DNA from: Gnetum montanum | Taxonomy: Eukaryota > Streptophyta > Gnetopsida > Gnetales > Gnetaceae | DNA length: 64,000 nt | Direction: 5' to 3' | Assembly: GCA_015680685.1 (NCBI GenBank) | Contig: MNCI01030629.1 | Location: forward strand, 347,171-411,170 | Shown here: positions 35,386 through 46,661 of the stretch, one piece after another | How the letters are laid out: each line of letters opens with the position of its first letter | Numbering within the stretch: position 1 is the stretch's first letter | Made by a program: the position numbers and the translations under genes | The notes under the pieces: model-generated | The model's input: only the letters and a program-made list of their open reading frames with translations | Database searches by the model: none | Told to the model about the DNA's origin: nothing

Positions 35386-37930
35386 ATGTCTTCTCACAGG
35401 AGAGATGCATTTGAACCACCGATGCCGCAAGAATGTCAAGTGGTGTACAAACATTTCAATGAATATGTCCCTGATTTCACATTCATCCTACATTAGGATG
35501 AGCATCTTTGATGGCGAGACATGGAGGGTAGCATCGTGCTACTACTCGACCGAGCAGCTCTTGCGATGCTATATCACAATCTGGGTAGATTGGGCATCTA
35601 GGACCGGGTGGCAAAGTATGTCATGGAGGACCATGACTACCAGGACTATCGTCCTACGGAGGCTCAATGAACAAGAGATCGGCAGCAGGCAGAGAAATAT
35701 GAACAGTAGAAGGGGAAGTAATTCACCAACCCCTTATTCTCACAAGGGCTACAAGATGATGGGGATCCCGTATTTCATGATACTCATTCAACCGAACTTC
35801 CCTTGGGGCCACAGTTCCTCTAGTTAATCATTCAAAATAAACCCCCCAGTGACCACGATCCTCAAAGGGATGGAGGGTCCTATAGCAATGCTGGGGGAGA
35901 TGACCGTGGCTGCCACCAGGGTAGATGGGGAGATCAACGCCAGAGCAGTGGCGATACCTCTCCTTCTTCTCCATCCTACCCCTCTCATGCGCCTTCCTCC
36001 AGCTCAAGCTCTGAGTGTAACAAGGGAAGGTTGGAGAGAAAGGATGATGGTAAACAGGTTCAGAAGGGGCAACATGAGGGAGCATGCAACCAATCGTGTG
36101 GCCCTCGCCAACATGAAAGAAGGGGTAGCAGAAATCATCACAGACATCATAGTCTCCAACAGGATTATGATTCAGATGAGGCGTTGTTAGCTACTCGGAG
36201 CATGCTCCAAATTACAAAGGCAGTTCACATTCCAAGTAGGCACATCAAGGATAGTTGGATCAAGCATGTTGACATGAACAACATCCCCAGATTTAAAGGG
36301 GAATACAATTGTGATCCGTAGACCCACCTACAGGTGTTCCACGACGCCTGTGCCCTGCAAAACATTGATAATGATTGGCAACGGTTGAAGTTATTCCCTC
36401 ACACACTCATTAAGGAAGCTGAAAGTTGGTACCGGTCCATGGAGTCGGAATCAATCAGAAGATGGAGTACGATCCTTGAAATTTTCAATGACAAATATCA
36501 AACATACTCTAGAGTGGCATATCTAAGACGACAAATCCAAGGTTAGAAACAAGGGAATCATGAACCCTTGGATGCCTCCATGAGCAGGTATTACTCATTG
36601 TTATATCGGTGCCCTAGTTATGGTTACTTTCAATGGGCACAGCTTCACCACATTATTGATGGGCTTCGTTTTGAAACATGAAAGACCCTTGGTGTGTACG
36701 CCAAGGGACGACTGTCAGAGATAAGGTTCTATCAGTTGTAGCGCCTCATTGATTAGGTGGCCAAAGAGGAAGNNNNNNNNNNNNNNNNNNNNNNNNNNNN
36801 NNNNNNNNNNNNNNNNNNNNNNNNNNNNNNNNNNNNNNNNNNNNNNNNNNNNNNNNNNNNNNNNNNNNNNNNNNNNNNNNNNNNNNNNNNNNNNNNNNNN
36901 NNNNNNNNNNNNNNNNNNNNNNNNNNNNNNNNNNNNNNNNNNNNNNNNNNNNNNNNNNNNNNNNNNNNNNNNNNNNNNNNNNNNNNNNNNNNNNNNNNNN
37001 NNNNNNNNNNNNNNNNNNNNNNNNNNNNNNNNNNNNNNNNNNNNNNNNNNNNNNNNNNNNNNNNNNNNNNNNNNNNNNNNNNNNNNNNNNNNNNNNNNNN
37101 NNNNNNNNNNNNNNNNNNNNNNNNNNNNNNNNNNNNNNNNNNNNNNNNNNNNNNNNNNNNNNNNNNNNNNNNNNNNNNNNNNNNNNNNNNNNNNNNNNNN
37201 NNNNNNNNNNNNNNNNNNNNNNNNNNNNNNNNNNNNNNNNNNNNNNNNNNNNNNNNNNNNNNNNNNNNNNNNNNNNNNNNNNNNNNNNNNNNNNNNNNNN
37301 NNNNNNNNNNNNNNNNNNNNNNNNNNNNNNNNNNNNNNNNNNNNNNNNNNNNNNNNNNNNNNNNNNNNNNNNNNNNNNNNNNNNNNNNNNNNNNNNNNNN
37401 NNNNNNNNNNNNNNNNNNNNNNNNNNNNNNNNNNNNNNNNNNNNNNNNNNNNNNNNNNNNNNNNNNNNNNNNNNNNNNNNNNNNNNNNNNNNNNNNNNNN
37501 NNNNNNNNNNNNNNNNNNNNNNNNNNNNNNNNNNNNNNNNNNNNNNNNNNNNNNNNNNNNNNNNNNNNNNNNNNNNNNNNNNNNNNNNNNNNNNNNNNNN
37601 TGGGGGATGCCACCTCCAAGGTAGCAGTACCCTTACAAGCAAGTAGATCCTTATGGGTACTATGTTCAGCAACCGGTCTCTCCAAGAGACTCTTCCAGTC
37701 ATGCAGCCTTTCCCAGTTACTACCATCCCCCTGAATATTTTAAACATCCATCTCCATCACCCAGGGGGACAAATCCACATCTCTTCTACCCTCCGTCACC
37801 TTCTTCTACCACTCCTCTACACCACCCCTCTCAGTTGCCACCTGCTCCATCCATGCAGGGAGAAATACTGCCACAGCCACAACAGCGAAATGCTAAGAGG
37901 GTTGTTAACTTACAACCAGACCTCGGCTGA
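35386..37930 (+). pseudogene. A2 gag (interrupted by an N run)
   Basis: The frame starts with ATG at 35,386 (MSSHRRDAFEPPMPQE), about 165 nt after the primer site. Recognisable parts are VYKHFNEYVPDFTFILH, an acidic stretch (YVMEDHDYQDYRPTEAQ), a His/Arg/Ser-rich region (about 35,990-36,170), and the gag core at 36,260-36,540 (HVDMNNIPRFKGEYN, FHDACALQNIDNDW, EAESWYRSMESESIRRW, IFNDKYQTYSRV). After 36,772 the sequence is N to 37,600. The Pro/His-rich linker before protease resumes afterwards. The zinc-knuckle part is lost in the gap; the A1 copy (697-1320, minus) shows what it looks like. Several stops interrupt it. Confidence 0.8.
36773..37600. other. Assembly gap (828 N) in A2 gag
   Basis: Unknown sequence; every ORF crossing it is meaningless. 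Confidence 0.95.
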
Positions 37931-37935
37931 GTGGA

Positions 37936-39000
37936 ATGGAACCCAAACAACGCAAACGTCCCTTTTTTCAGTCCAATAATCTGAACACACCCTCACCTAC
38001 ACCTATGGCCAGTGCTTCCGAACCTACCAATGCCTCTACCATCATAACGCCTAAGCAGCCCTCCACTCCGTCACATTCCAACATCCAGATAGTCATGCTC
38101 ACACATGTCATGATAGACTGGATCAAAGCAGGTTCTCTTCCTCGAAAATTGACAGATCTGGAAAGCCCCCTAATCTATCTTCAGGTGGCTAGGAATGAGC
38201 CATGCAAAGCTCTTCTGGACTCAGGGTCAAGGGTCAATTTAATCTCTCATGACATGTACAAGAACTAGAACCTACCCCCGCTAAAGAAGAGCAACATCTA
38301 GCTCAAGTTAGCAGACCATTCCACCACCGTTCCTTTGGATTTGGTGGAAGACATTGTGACCACCGTTTGTGGGTGGTCCTACCCTACTAACTTCCTGATC
38401 ATCCATGTAGAAAACTGTAAGGGAAACTTCCCAATCATCATGGTAAGAGCCTGGCTAAGCATGGTGGATGCACGACTAGGACTCTGAGATATGTCCCTAG
38501 AAATTTTAAAGGAAAATCCTTTCGGGAAGATCAAGAAGAAAAGAGTTCCATGCATCACGTACAGTGACTTGGGGTGCAACTATGTGCAGCAGTTATGGTC
38601 CGCTAAGTGAAAATCCATTCAAGCATGTAGTCGGTGTACTGAGAAATCACCAATTCAACAGTGCCTATATGCAGTAGCCACTAACCAAGAGAGCACCCAG
38701 TGGCTAACAGTTGATCCTGTTAGCAGCACATTACGCATGGAACCATATGAGGGGCTAGTGCAAGCCTATATTGACAACACGGGTATGATGGAGGAGTTTC
38801 ATCAACAAACCTCCATTATTGATGACCTAGATGACTAGGGAAAGCTAGAGATCCCTGAGAGCTTCAAGCAAGAGCCCCTAGAGCTAAAACCCCTACCGGC
38901 TCACTTAGAATATGCATTCTTGCAAAATGGTAAGCCGGTAATTATCAATGCTGCCCTTGCTCCTAAACAGAAAAAGAAGTTGCTGGTGATGGTAAAAAAA
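37936..39000 (+). pseudogene. A2 protease region
   Basis: One frame (37,936 onward) carries a Ser/Thr/Pro linker, then WIKAGSLPRKL and the retropepsin active site CKALLDSGSRVNLIS near 38,205-38,245. VCGWSYPTNFLIIHVENCKG and the remaining strands follow. An in-frame linker to RT (EYAFLQNGKPVIINAALAPK) runs to about 38,990. Stops occur at about 38,266 and later. At a run of eight A near 38,995 the reading shifts by one base into the RT frame. The enzyme would process Gag-Pol; A1 ends at the equivalent active site. Confidence 0.85.
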
Positions 39001-39955
39001 ATGGGTTTCTGCATTCGCATGGTCCTATCCTGAGCTGACTGGAGTTGATCCCAGGATCTGCCAGCACTGGATCTACCTTGACCCTTCCATGAAGCCACAA
39101 AGACGGTTGAATCCCAAATTGAAGCAAGTTGTAAAAGATGAAATTGAATAGTTGTTGAAGGCAGGATTCATCTATTCTATCGCCAATAGCGAATGGGTTA
39201 GCCCACTCATTATCGTACCCAAGAAAGGTGGCAAGTGGAGGGTCTATATCGATTTCTGGTTGCTCAACATGGTTACTTTCAAGGACCACTTCCTGCTCCC
39301 ATTTGTGGACCAGGTGTTGGACACAATCGCAGGACACCAATGTTACAGCTTCTTGGATGGTTATAGTGGTTATAACCAAATCCAAATAGCACCAGAGGAC
39401 CAGGCCAAAACTACCTTCACGAGTCCATGGGGAACTTTTGCATATAAGAAGATGCCCTTTGGTCTGTGCAATGCGCCTACGACGTTTCAACACCTTGTCC
39501 TAAGCATCTTCCAACAACAAATCAGCAATGGTGTAGAAGTCTTCATGGATGACTTCTCCACCTATGGTGCCACGTTCGAGCAGGCTCTGGACTGTCTAGA
39601 GTAGGTTCTAAAGCAATGTGTAAACACCAATCTGTGGCTTAATTAGCAAAAGAGCCATTTGATGATCTAGGAGGGCATTGTGCTGGGGCATTGCATTTTA
39701 TCAATAGGGATCAACATAGACCCTGAAAAGATTAGGGTCAACCAAGGAATAACCCACCAACCAAGTACCTTCAAAGATGTGCAGTCATTCCTTGGACATA
39801 CTAGTTGCTACCGGCGTTTCATAGAGCACTTCTCGAAGATGGCCTGGCCATTAGTAGAACTTACAAAGAAGGATGCTCTATTCTTCTGGACCAAGGAATG
39901 CGAGTCTACATTCCAAGCACTGAAACAGAAACTTGTAGAAGCTTCAGTTCTATGA
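39000..39955 (+). pseudogene. A2 reverse transcriptase
   Basis: After the frameshift the translation reads RRLNPKLKQVVKDEIE, then SEWVSPLIIVPKKGGKWR, FLDGYSGYNQIQIAPED, TSPWGTFAYKKMPFGLCNA and the catalytic box VEVFMDDFSTYG at about 39,530-39,570. The thumb and connection (KIRVNQGITHQPS, FLGHTSCYRRFIEHFSKMA) follow to 39,955. The FMDDFS form of the YxDD box is characteristic of Athila/Tat-type RT. Stops at 39,150, 39,602 and 39,644 and a stop at 39,953 break the frame. It would copy element RNA into cDNA. Confidence 0.9.
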
Positions 39956-40400
39956 GCACCTGATTGGTCCAGACCCTTCCACATTATGACGAATGCCTCC
40001 AACTACATCTTGGGTGTCGTGCTTACATAGTGTGACAATTAGAAACATCCATATTATATCCATTGTGCAAGCCATAGCATTGTGGGTGCAGAGTTGAACT
40101 ATACCACCACCGAGAAGGATTGATGGCGGTGGTGTTCGCATTGGACAAATTCCAGCACTATGTGCTTAGATACGAGATGTTTGTGCACACAGACCACAAT
40201 GCTATCCGATTCCTGATGAATAAACCAATGGTTAGCCCCCGCATTATCCGGTGGCTGGTGATTCTTTAGGAGTTCAATCTTACCATGGTAGACAGAAAGG
40301 GGACCAAGAATGTGGTTGCTGACCACTTGTCTTAGTTACGATGGGATGACGTAGAAGAGGAAGAGCCTTTATCGGATCAGTTTCTAGATGAACTCCTCTT
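39956..40400 (+). pseudogene. A2 RNase H
   Basis: The RNase H region includes NYTTTEKD, AVVFALDKFQHYVL (frame restored near 40,125), MFVHTDHNAIRFLMNKP, FNLTMVDRKGTKNVVADHLS. Stops at 40,029, 40,039, 40,269 and 40,335 inactivate it. Only this one RNase H is present, unlike element B. Confidence 0.85.
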
Positions 40401-40549
40401 CACAGGCATTGTTGATCCTCAAGTACCCAAGGAATATCCTTGGTTCAACTACATCCTCACCTACCTTACAACCCAGCAGCTTCCAAAGGAATGGAACCAT
40501 CGGCAGAAACAATAGTTTCTCCATAAGGCCAAGTGTTTCATCGAAATCA

Positions 40550-41640
40550 ATGGTCAGCTCTACAACGTGTGTGTAGATGGCTTGGTTCGATGGTGTGTCC
40601 CTGATGATGATACACTACGCGTCCTCCAAGATGCTCATGAGGGCCCTTGTGGGGGCCACTATGCTAGACGCTGAACGATCATTAAAATCCTGCTTGCAGG
40701 GTATTACTGGCCTATACTTTTCAAGGACGCACAATGGTTCACCCGCTCTTGCGAACGATGCCAAAGAGATGGTGGGATGTCGGCATGGTTGGAGGGACCT
40801 CAACAGTGGATCCAGCCACTAGAGCCCTTCGACATCTGGGGTATCGACTTCATGGGGCCCATCACCCCCGTGTCAAATGAAAAGGCATACATCATCATGG
40901 CGGTGGACTACTATACAAAGTGGGCAAAAGCGGTAACCGTCATCGACTGTTCTTCCAACACTGTCGCATGATTTGTCTAGCAACAAATCATTACCAGGTT
41001 TGGAGTGCTACGTGCACTCATTTCTGACAATGGGACTCACTTTACGAGGGTCACTTTTTGAAAAAACATGCAACGCTTGGGGGTAACACATAAATTTACA
41101 ACACCCTATCACCCCCAAGCCAATGGGCAGGCCGAAGTCACAAATAAGAAAATCACCAAGATCCTTACACAAACAATTAGCAAATACAGGAGGGATTGGA
41201 GCACCAAGCTCAACAATGCCCTATGGGTCTATCGCTCCACTTGGAAACTTCCTGTAGGATACTCTCCCTATGAGTTAGTGTACAGAAAGTTGCCGACACT
41301 TCCAATCCAAGTAGAACTCCAGACACTATCCATGTCCTGTGACCTCGGCCTTGACCTACCATTAGTACAACGAGAACGATTAATCAATTTAAGTGTGCTA
41401 GATGAGAACTAATTAGTGGCCCTATTTTCTAATGAAACCCACAAGGCCTATAATAAGAAACGACATGATCTTAGGATTCAGAAGGTCACATTTAGATGTG
41501 GAGACAAGGTATTGTATTGGAATTCCTCACATGTATCCCAACCGACAAAGTTTCAAACACTATGGGGTGGGCCTTATATTGTCTCCGAAACCTTCCCATC
41601 CGGGGCCTTGCTCACGGGGGTGATGGGCCCCATGAAGTAT
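40550..41640 (+). pseudogene. A2 integrase
   Basis: The zinc-binding region lies around 40,630-40,770 (HEGPCGGHYA type, spread over frames). The catalytic core reads GIDFMGPITPVSNEKAYIIM, VDYYTKWAKAV, FGVLRALISDNGTHF, and FTTPYHPQANGQAEVTNKKI, so D, D and E are all visible. ALWVYRSTWKLPVGYSPYEL follows. The C-terminal part reads GDKVLYWNSSHVSQPTKFQT then LWGGPYIVSETFPSGAL, a GPY-type module. Stops near 40,969, 40,979 and 41,410 and shifts in the zinc-finger area break it. It would insert the cDNA. Confidence 0.9.
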
Positions 41641-42303
41641 GCTAGACGGGGTTTCACATGGTCAACACTCGGAATTTCCATTCTCTCCTCTCCCTCTATT
41701 TCCACTTCTCTCTGTACTCACCTCACTGCCCTTTTTATGTTTTTTGTGTTCGTTGTGTCTTCTGTAGGTCTTTCATGCCTTGGTGGGTTCTCTTGGTTTG
41801 GAATCTTCACTAGTGACACCACTTATCAGCACCCAGGCCCACGGACCTTGGTATTGAGGGTATGCAGGGGCTACAAAGGCTATTTCCTACTATGGGGAGG
41901 ACCCACCTACATAATTCTGGTTTTGCTTGTTAACCCTCCCATCCTTTGGATTTCTTGGTTGACTAGTTTTAGTGTCCCATCGTTCAATTTCATCCTTGCA
42001 GAGTTCTTTTTCCATCCCATTCTCCAATTTTGTCTCTTGTTCATGCTTTTTTACCTTTCTCCTGTCATCAACTATGATCGAGCCTTTTCTGCGTTTCAAA
42101 CGCCTCAATTTGGGTTTTCAAATTCATCATTTCGGGTGTTTTATAGGTTTGTCAACGCTGGTCCACAGGTGAACAGTGTTGCATATATGGGGCCCCGTAT
42201 ATGCAATGCCTGTGTATATGCGGCCGCATATATACAGCCCCGTCGACACAGCGCCGAACCCCTATATATACCCCACCACACTTCTTCATTTTTAATCATT
42301 TAG
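41640..42303 (+). other. Hydrophobic open extension after A2 integrase
   Basis: The integrase frame stays open for about 220 codons past the GPY-type module, to a stop at 42,301. It encodes several strongly hydrophobic segments (FMFFVFVVSSVGLS, IILVLLVNPPILWI, ILQFCLLFMLFYLS). No homology was recognised. It may be chance read-through of untranslated T-rich sequence or a decayed membrane-type extension. Confidence 0.4.
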
Positions 42304-42638
42304 AGTTCAAATTGAGGGGATTTTTTGCTGTTTTTTCTACCTAACCTTTCCCAATGCACCTACATTGCATCGTGTGTCCGCATCAACCTATCCTTGCCCT
42401 TTTTATGCACCCGGAGGTATGCTCTTAGTTGTGGGGGGTGGTGCCCTTATGTAATTAATTAATTAATTAATTAGTTTGTTAATTACGAAAAATTTTGCCC
42501 TAACCCCTAGCTTAACGCTCCGGGAAACTTAACAGTGTGCCTGTGCCATTAACATAACTTGGTCAAACTGAGAAAGTATATACAAACCATCTTAAGCTAT
42601 TTATAAGCGGTCTAACAAATGATTATGTTTTATTACAG
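42181..42638 (+). promoter_or_regulatory. Internal promoter-like module with palindromes, TATA box and candidate 5'UTR intron
   Basis: Between integrase and the third ORF lie a near-perfect 24-bp palindrome (42,181-42,204, centre GGGGCCCC), a perfect 18-bp palindrome (42,215-42,232, centre GCGGCCGC) and then a TATA box CCTATATATACC (about 42,262-42,273). A candidate splice donor CCGGAG|GTATGC (42,417) and acceptor TTTTATTACAG (ending 42,638) bound a 222-bp intron directly before the ATG of the third ORF. A run of (ATTA)n lies at about 42,453-42,474. This mimics the U3 layout of the LTRs (palindromes, then TATA), which suggests an independent transcript. Confidence 0.55.
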
Positions 42639-45465
42639 ATGGCACCCAAACCGAGGCACCTAAGGGATGAAGGACCATCACAACCAAGGGATAAGCACCC
42701 ATGCATAGGAAGGGGATGAGGTGTGCAACCGCTAGAGTATGAAAAGGGCTCCCATGCAACTGGGCCCTTCCACAAAAGACCTGACGTGGAATCTATTCGC
42801 CAGATTCTCGAAGAGGAGATTCCTGGTGAGCAATCGCTCGAGGATGAGACTCCTAGGATAGCACCGCGGCTTGAGGTCACCCTGACCCAAGCTTTCCTTG
42901 AGGCTATCAGGCCATGCGAGGTGCAACGGACGATCCTCCAAGAGTTAAATTTTGGACCATTCCTCGATAACCCTCCAAGTGAGACTTCAATTGCAGAGTT
43001 CTCTGATGTGGCCAATCATCACAACCAGTGGTGAGTGGTACTTAAGAGAAACCTATCCCTTCTGGACAAATCGAAAACCAAGCTCAACAGTAAGAATCAA
43101 AGACATTTATGTCTCTTACTCTTCAGAAGCTATAGCACAAGCTTTGGGGTTGCCCGAAATTGGGGCAAATATGGCAAAAATTCCTAAGCAGGCCGATCCA
43201 GAGGTGAAGGCGCAATGGATCCAACGATGCTACAGGGTAGAGTGCAAGGAATTCAGCTCCTTGACCACAGCAGAGAGAGTATACTCCAAGATAGCTTCTT
43301 ACCATTTGAATCCAATGGTAAGACCTAGCAAAATCACAACCTTCTTCGCTCATGCATGTGCCGCCTTGAGTGGGAAATTTCCCATGAGTCTTCCACAACT
43401 TTTGTTTCTGGAGATTGAAAAAAGGTTCGCTGAGAATGAACGTGGAAGGCGAACTCTCCCTTTTCCCTACCTAATCTGAAAGTTATGCAAACGGGCAGGG
43501 ATAGCATGGTACTCTAATGATATCATCCAGCGCATCCCAATTGCCTCGTGGTGAGAAATGATAAAAGATAAAACGCCTGCCGCCACACAGACAAAGGAAG
43601 AGCAGCAACCACCTCCACCACCTACATAAACAACGCAGCCAGGCTCACAAAACATAGCAAAATACATCTGTGAGATCCAAGAAATGCTCTTGAGCTAGCA
43701 AGAGTAATCTGGCAGAACTGGTGGAGGAGAGGATACTTTAGTCTATCACCCTTCCATGAGCCACTTGGAGCAAATGGCTCAATCAATCAGCTTACTTGAA
43801 AGGGCAGGGCTAATATTTTCCACTTCTCGAGCATGAATTCCAAGTAGAATAGATCCAAGCATCTAATATGTTTCAACTGAAACCCAGCAGTTATTCCCTG
43901 AAATCTCAGGGAATGCTGCTACCTTCTTGGTACGCTTGGAAGATGGTGAGGGGGTGATGGTCCTAGTGATGCAGCACCAGGGACAGGAACTTATGGCCGA
44001 AGTGGTTGCTGACATGATTGCTACGGTTCTCAATGCACCGGTAGCACCTGTACCAAACATTCATGGACTACAAGATGTATAGATGTCTTATGGAACTTCG
44101 CATAGCAAGATCGACGTAGCCCAACATGAAGAATTGCTGGACCAATTGGTAGGAACCGGGCAATTACTTCCAGATGTCTTCAACCTTTTTGATAACATCA
44201 CTGTAACCCAGTCAAAGTTGCTCTCGGCAAGAGGCAAGAGCATTATTTTGGAGGGGCAACTAGAAGCTGCTCAAGTCACTTGTCAGCGCTTGGCGACTGA
44301 GGTTGCCCAATTAAGGGCCTAGCTTGCCAATTCGGCCATCCTCAACAACGAAATCACCAGAGATAAAGCTTTTCAGCAGCTTCAGCTTAAAATTTAGATT
44401 GTTGAGGATGTGTGGGAGACGGCGATCCTTGACAAGTCCATAGCAGACGCCTGAGCGTATCACTTAGAAAAGGACTTGACAGAGGTTCGCCAGGAGAACG
44501 TGCAACTGATCGCAAAAGTGTATCACCTGCGCAATGTTGGATTTCATCCAGCAACAGTAGGAGGAGCTAGCCAGGGTGAACGCAGACATAAGAAGGTTGG
44601 CAACTGAAAATAGGAATCTGTCAATGGAGAAGGTTCAGGCATTGCAACAGAAGTCTGCAATCGAAATTGCCACTTGGAAACATGAGGCTCTGAAGTTCGA
44701 AAAAGTCAAAAATCATTACAGGGACCAAGTGGGATTGTAGAAGGAGGTGAACAAGAAGCACATTCAGGTCGCTAAAGTCAAGATGAACCAAGCACTCCAG
44801 TAGTTCCGAGAGGGAGGCGATATATGGCCATCCATCTTTGATGGGTTGAATGCCTACAACAAAGTAGAAATCCGCCTAAAGGAGCTGCAGATTGAAGAAA
44901 TGATAGAATACATGGAATTGGCCAACCTTCGATATGCAAACCTAGCTATGCTCACAGCTGGTAGACCATGGTCAGCGTTAGAAAAAAAGTGGTTGCCTCG
45001 TATTCCTTATACAAGGGTGAGTTCTAGGTGCATAAGGCAACTAAACAAAAGCTGGCAATAGCAAACGTAGAACTCGAGGTCCTCCGCACAAGCTTTGAAG
45101 GCTAACGTACCATTGTGGACGACCTGGCCCAAAGAATGAGTGACTACCAGCAACTACAGTCATCAATCCGAGCGTTCAATATCAAACGTAAGCAGTTTGC
45201 AGCCTGGTTTGTCAATTTAACAGAACTCATCCCAACACTTCCTTGCCCTTGGGAAGTTCCAGTTCCAGCACACATTGGAGAAGCCGCCTGGACCGTGAAT
45301 GACCCCAGAAGCAAAGAAGAGAAAATGAGGGCTCTCTTGGAGGCTTTCTAGCTGCCTCCAGAGGTTGCAGTTGCCGCAGGACTACCGACACCCATGCCAC
45401 CACCTACGCATGGGCCAGAGGCTAGAGAGGGTCTGTCAAAACCACCGCCCCCAGGGACGGTGTGA
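42639..45465 (+). pseudogene. A2 third ORF (env-position ORF), coiled-coil protein
   Basis: The ATG at 42,639 directly follows a splice-acceptor-like site. The translation starts MAPKPRHLRDEGPSQ. After a stop at 42,717 it continues (RPDVESIRQILEEEI) to about 43,030, where the frame shifts by one. It then gives SGEWYLRETYPFWTNRKPS, SEAIAQALGLPEIG and CYRVECKEFSSLTTAERVY, resembling the putative plant transposon protein domain of Athila-type ORFs. Then come a Pro-rich segment and long helical, Gln/Glu/Leu-rich stretches (about 43,880-45,090) expected to form coiled coils. A conserved C-terminal block follows (IKRKQFAAWFVNL, TLPCPWEVPVP; 45,170-45,270), then a Pro-rich tail ending at a TGA (45,463-45,465). 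Function unknown; no signal peptide or clear transmembrane helix was seen. Confidence 0.75.
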
Positions 45466-45705
45466 TCTTATCCAGCAATTTTGTGCATCATCCTACACAG
45501 CAGAGGCTCTAGGATTGGCAAGGTGTTCAATGTTGTCTCTGAACACCACCATTTTTGTAATTTGTCTCCCTCTGTAGCTTAGGCACTTGGTAAATTCATG
45601 TTGTGTCATGTGTGTGTCATTTATGTGTTTAAGTTATGTGTGTTGTAAATAAAAATCCATACCTTCCAAATTGTAAAGTAACTCAAGGACAATTTTTTGC
45701 TCAGT

Positions 45706-45715
45706 CATGGGGGTA
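45706..45715 (+). other. Polypurine-type tract before the A2 3' LTR
   Basis: CATGGGGGTA directly precedes TGATGAAG. The same G-rich tract precedes LTR-like starts at 50,072 (plus) and 63,164 (minus). Confidence 0.65.
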
Positions 45716-46661
45716 TGATGAAGTGTCATAAGTCAATGCATCGACTAGGTCACGTATACGGGGCCACATTGACGCGGGCCTGTCGATGTAGCCACCCTAC
45801 ATAGATGTGGCCTCATTTACACAACCACCTTTCCTAGATCTATAAATATGAGGACCTTCCACCTCATTTAGGCATCTTTTGAGTAGTTGTAGTGAAGCTC
45901 TTACAGTTTTCTCCCGTAAGAGATAGAATATTTTCCAAGTGCCCGTAGTAGATGTAAGAAAAGTGATCGGATCTTTATTCAAGCATTGATGTATCTGAGC
46001 CCATTGGCGTGATGGCAATAAAGATGAACTATTCAAGCAATCCTTACAGCATTTGGACTTACTTATTTTATGCATTTATTAGTTAATATGTTTATGATTT
46101 GTTAGTTAATGTGTTTATGCTTTATTAGTTAATTACTTGTCAATTACTTATGTTTCCATTATTAATTACTTATGTTTTCATTATTATAAATTCAATCACT
46201 ATTGTTTATTTGTAGTTCGTTAAGGCCATAAGTACGACTATCTCGAACGTAATCCAACACTTGGTAAGCCCAGTGACGCTTAACGTCTGGTAACCCAGAA
46301 GTGTTAGGAGATGCTCAGAACGTGCTCAAAAGATGGGACCGGATGCTTATGTTAGGAATATTTAAGATTTAGATTAAGATAATTTTAGATTAATTAATGT
46401 TCTATCCTTATTTTCCAAAATGATTAGCCGCCAAAAAGATAATTAAAAAGATATAAAAATCATTAGCCTTAGTCTCACTTAACCAACGTAAACAGAGCTT
46501 CACAAGTGAGATTAGGATGACAACGACCGTTCTAACCCAAGGTTTCATTGGTTAGAAGTCTGGTGTATGTTAAGTGCTTACAGTTTGCAGATTTCGACCG
46601 AGTCGCGCGTGAACGCTCGTGATTCATATGGTTGGGTGTAGGGATACCTAGCCATTCATCA
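45716..46661 (+). repeat. 3' LTR of A2
   Basis: It aligns over its whole length with 34,241-35,219, starting TGATGAAGTG and ending CATTCATCA. It is 33 bp shorter, partly because it has fewer copies of the TAATTACTTATG unit. Confidence 0.92.

Larger units (their letters stand above)
34241..46661 (+). mobile_element. Element A2: Athila-like Ty3/Gypsy LTR retrotransposon with third ORF
   Basis: Its two LTRs (34,241-35,219 and 45,716-46,661) are flanked by CTTAT (34,236-34,240) and GTTAT (46,662-46,666), a 5-bp target duplication with one mismatch. Inside are a tRNA-Asp-like primer-binding site, gag, protease, RT, RNase H, integrase, and then a 2.8 kb ORF in the position of the Athila env-like gene. 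The 3' LTR is preceded by a G-rich tract (CATGGGGGTA). The RT sequence type and primer site support Athila affinity. Frameshifts, many stops and an 828-base N run make it non-autonomous. LTR mismatch is roughly a tenth in the first 350 bp by eye, mostly transitions. Confidence 0.9.

Noticed and set aside
36746-37747. Long ORFs on both strands of about 290-333 codons
   Set aside because: They run through 828 N and consist almost wholly of undetermined residues.
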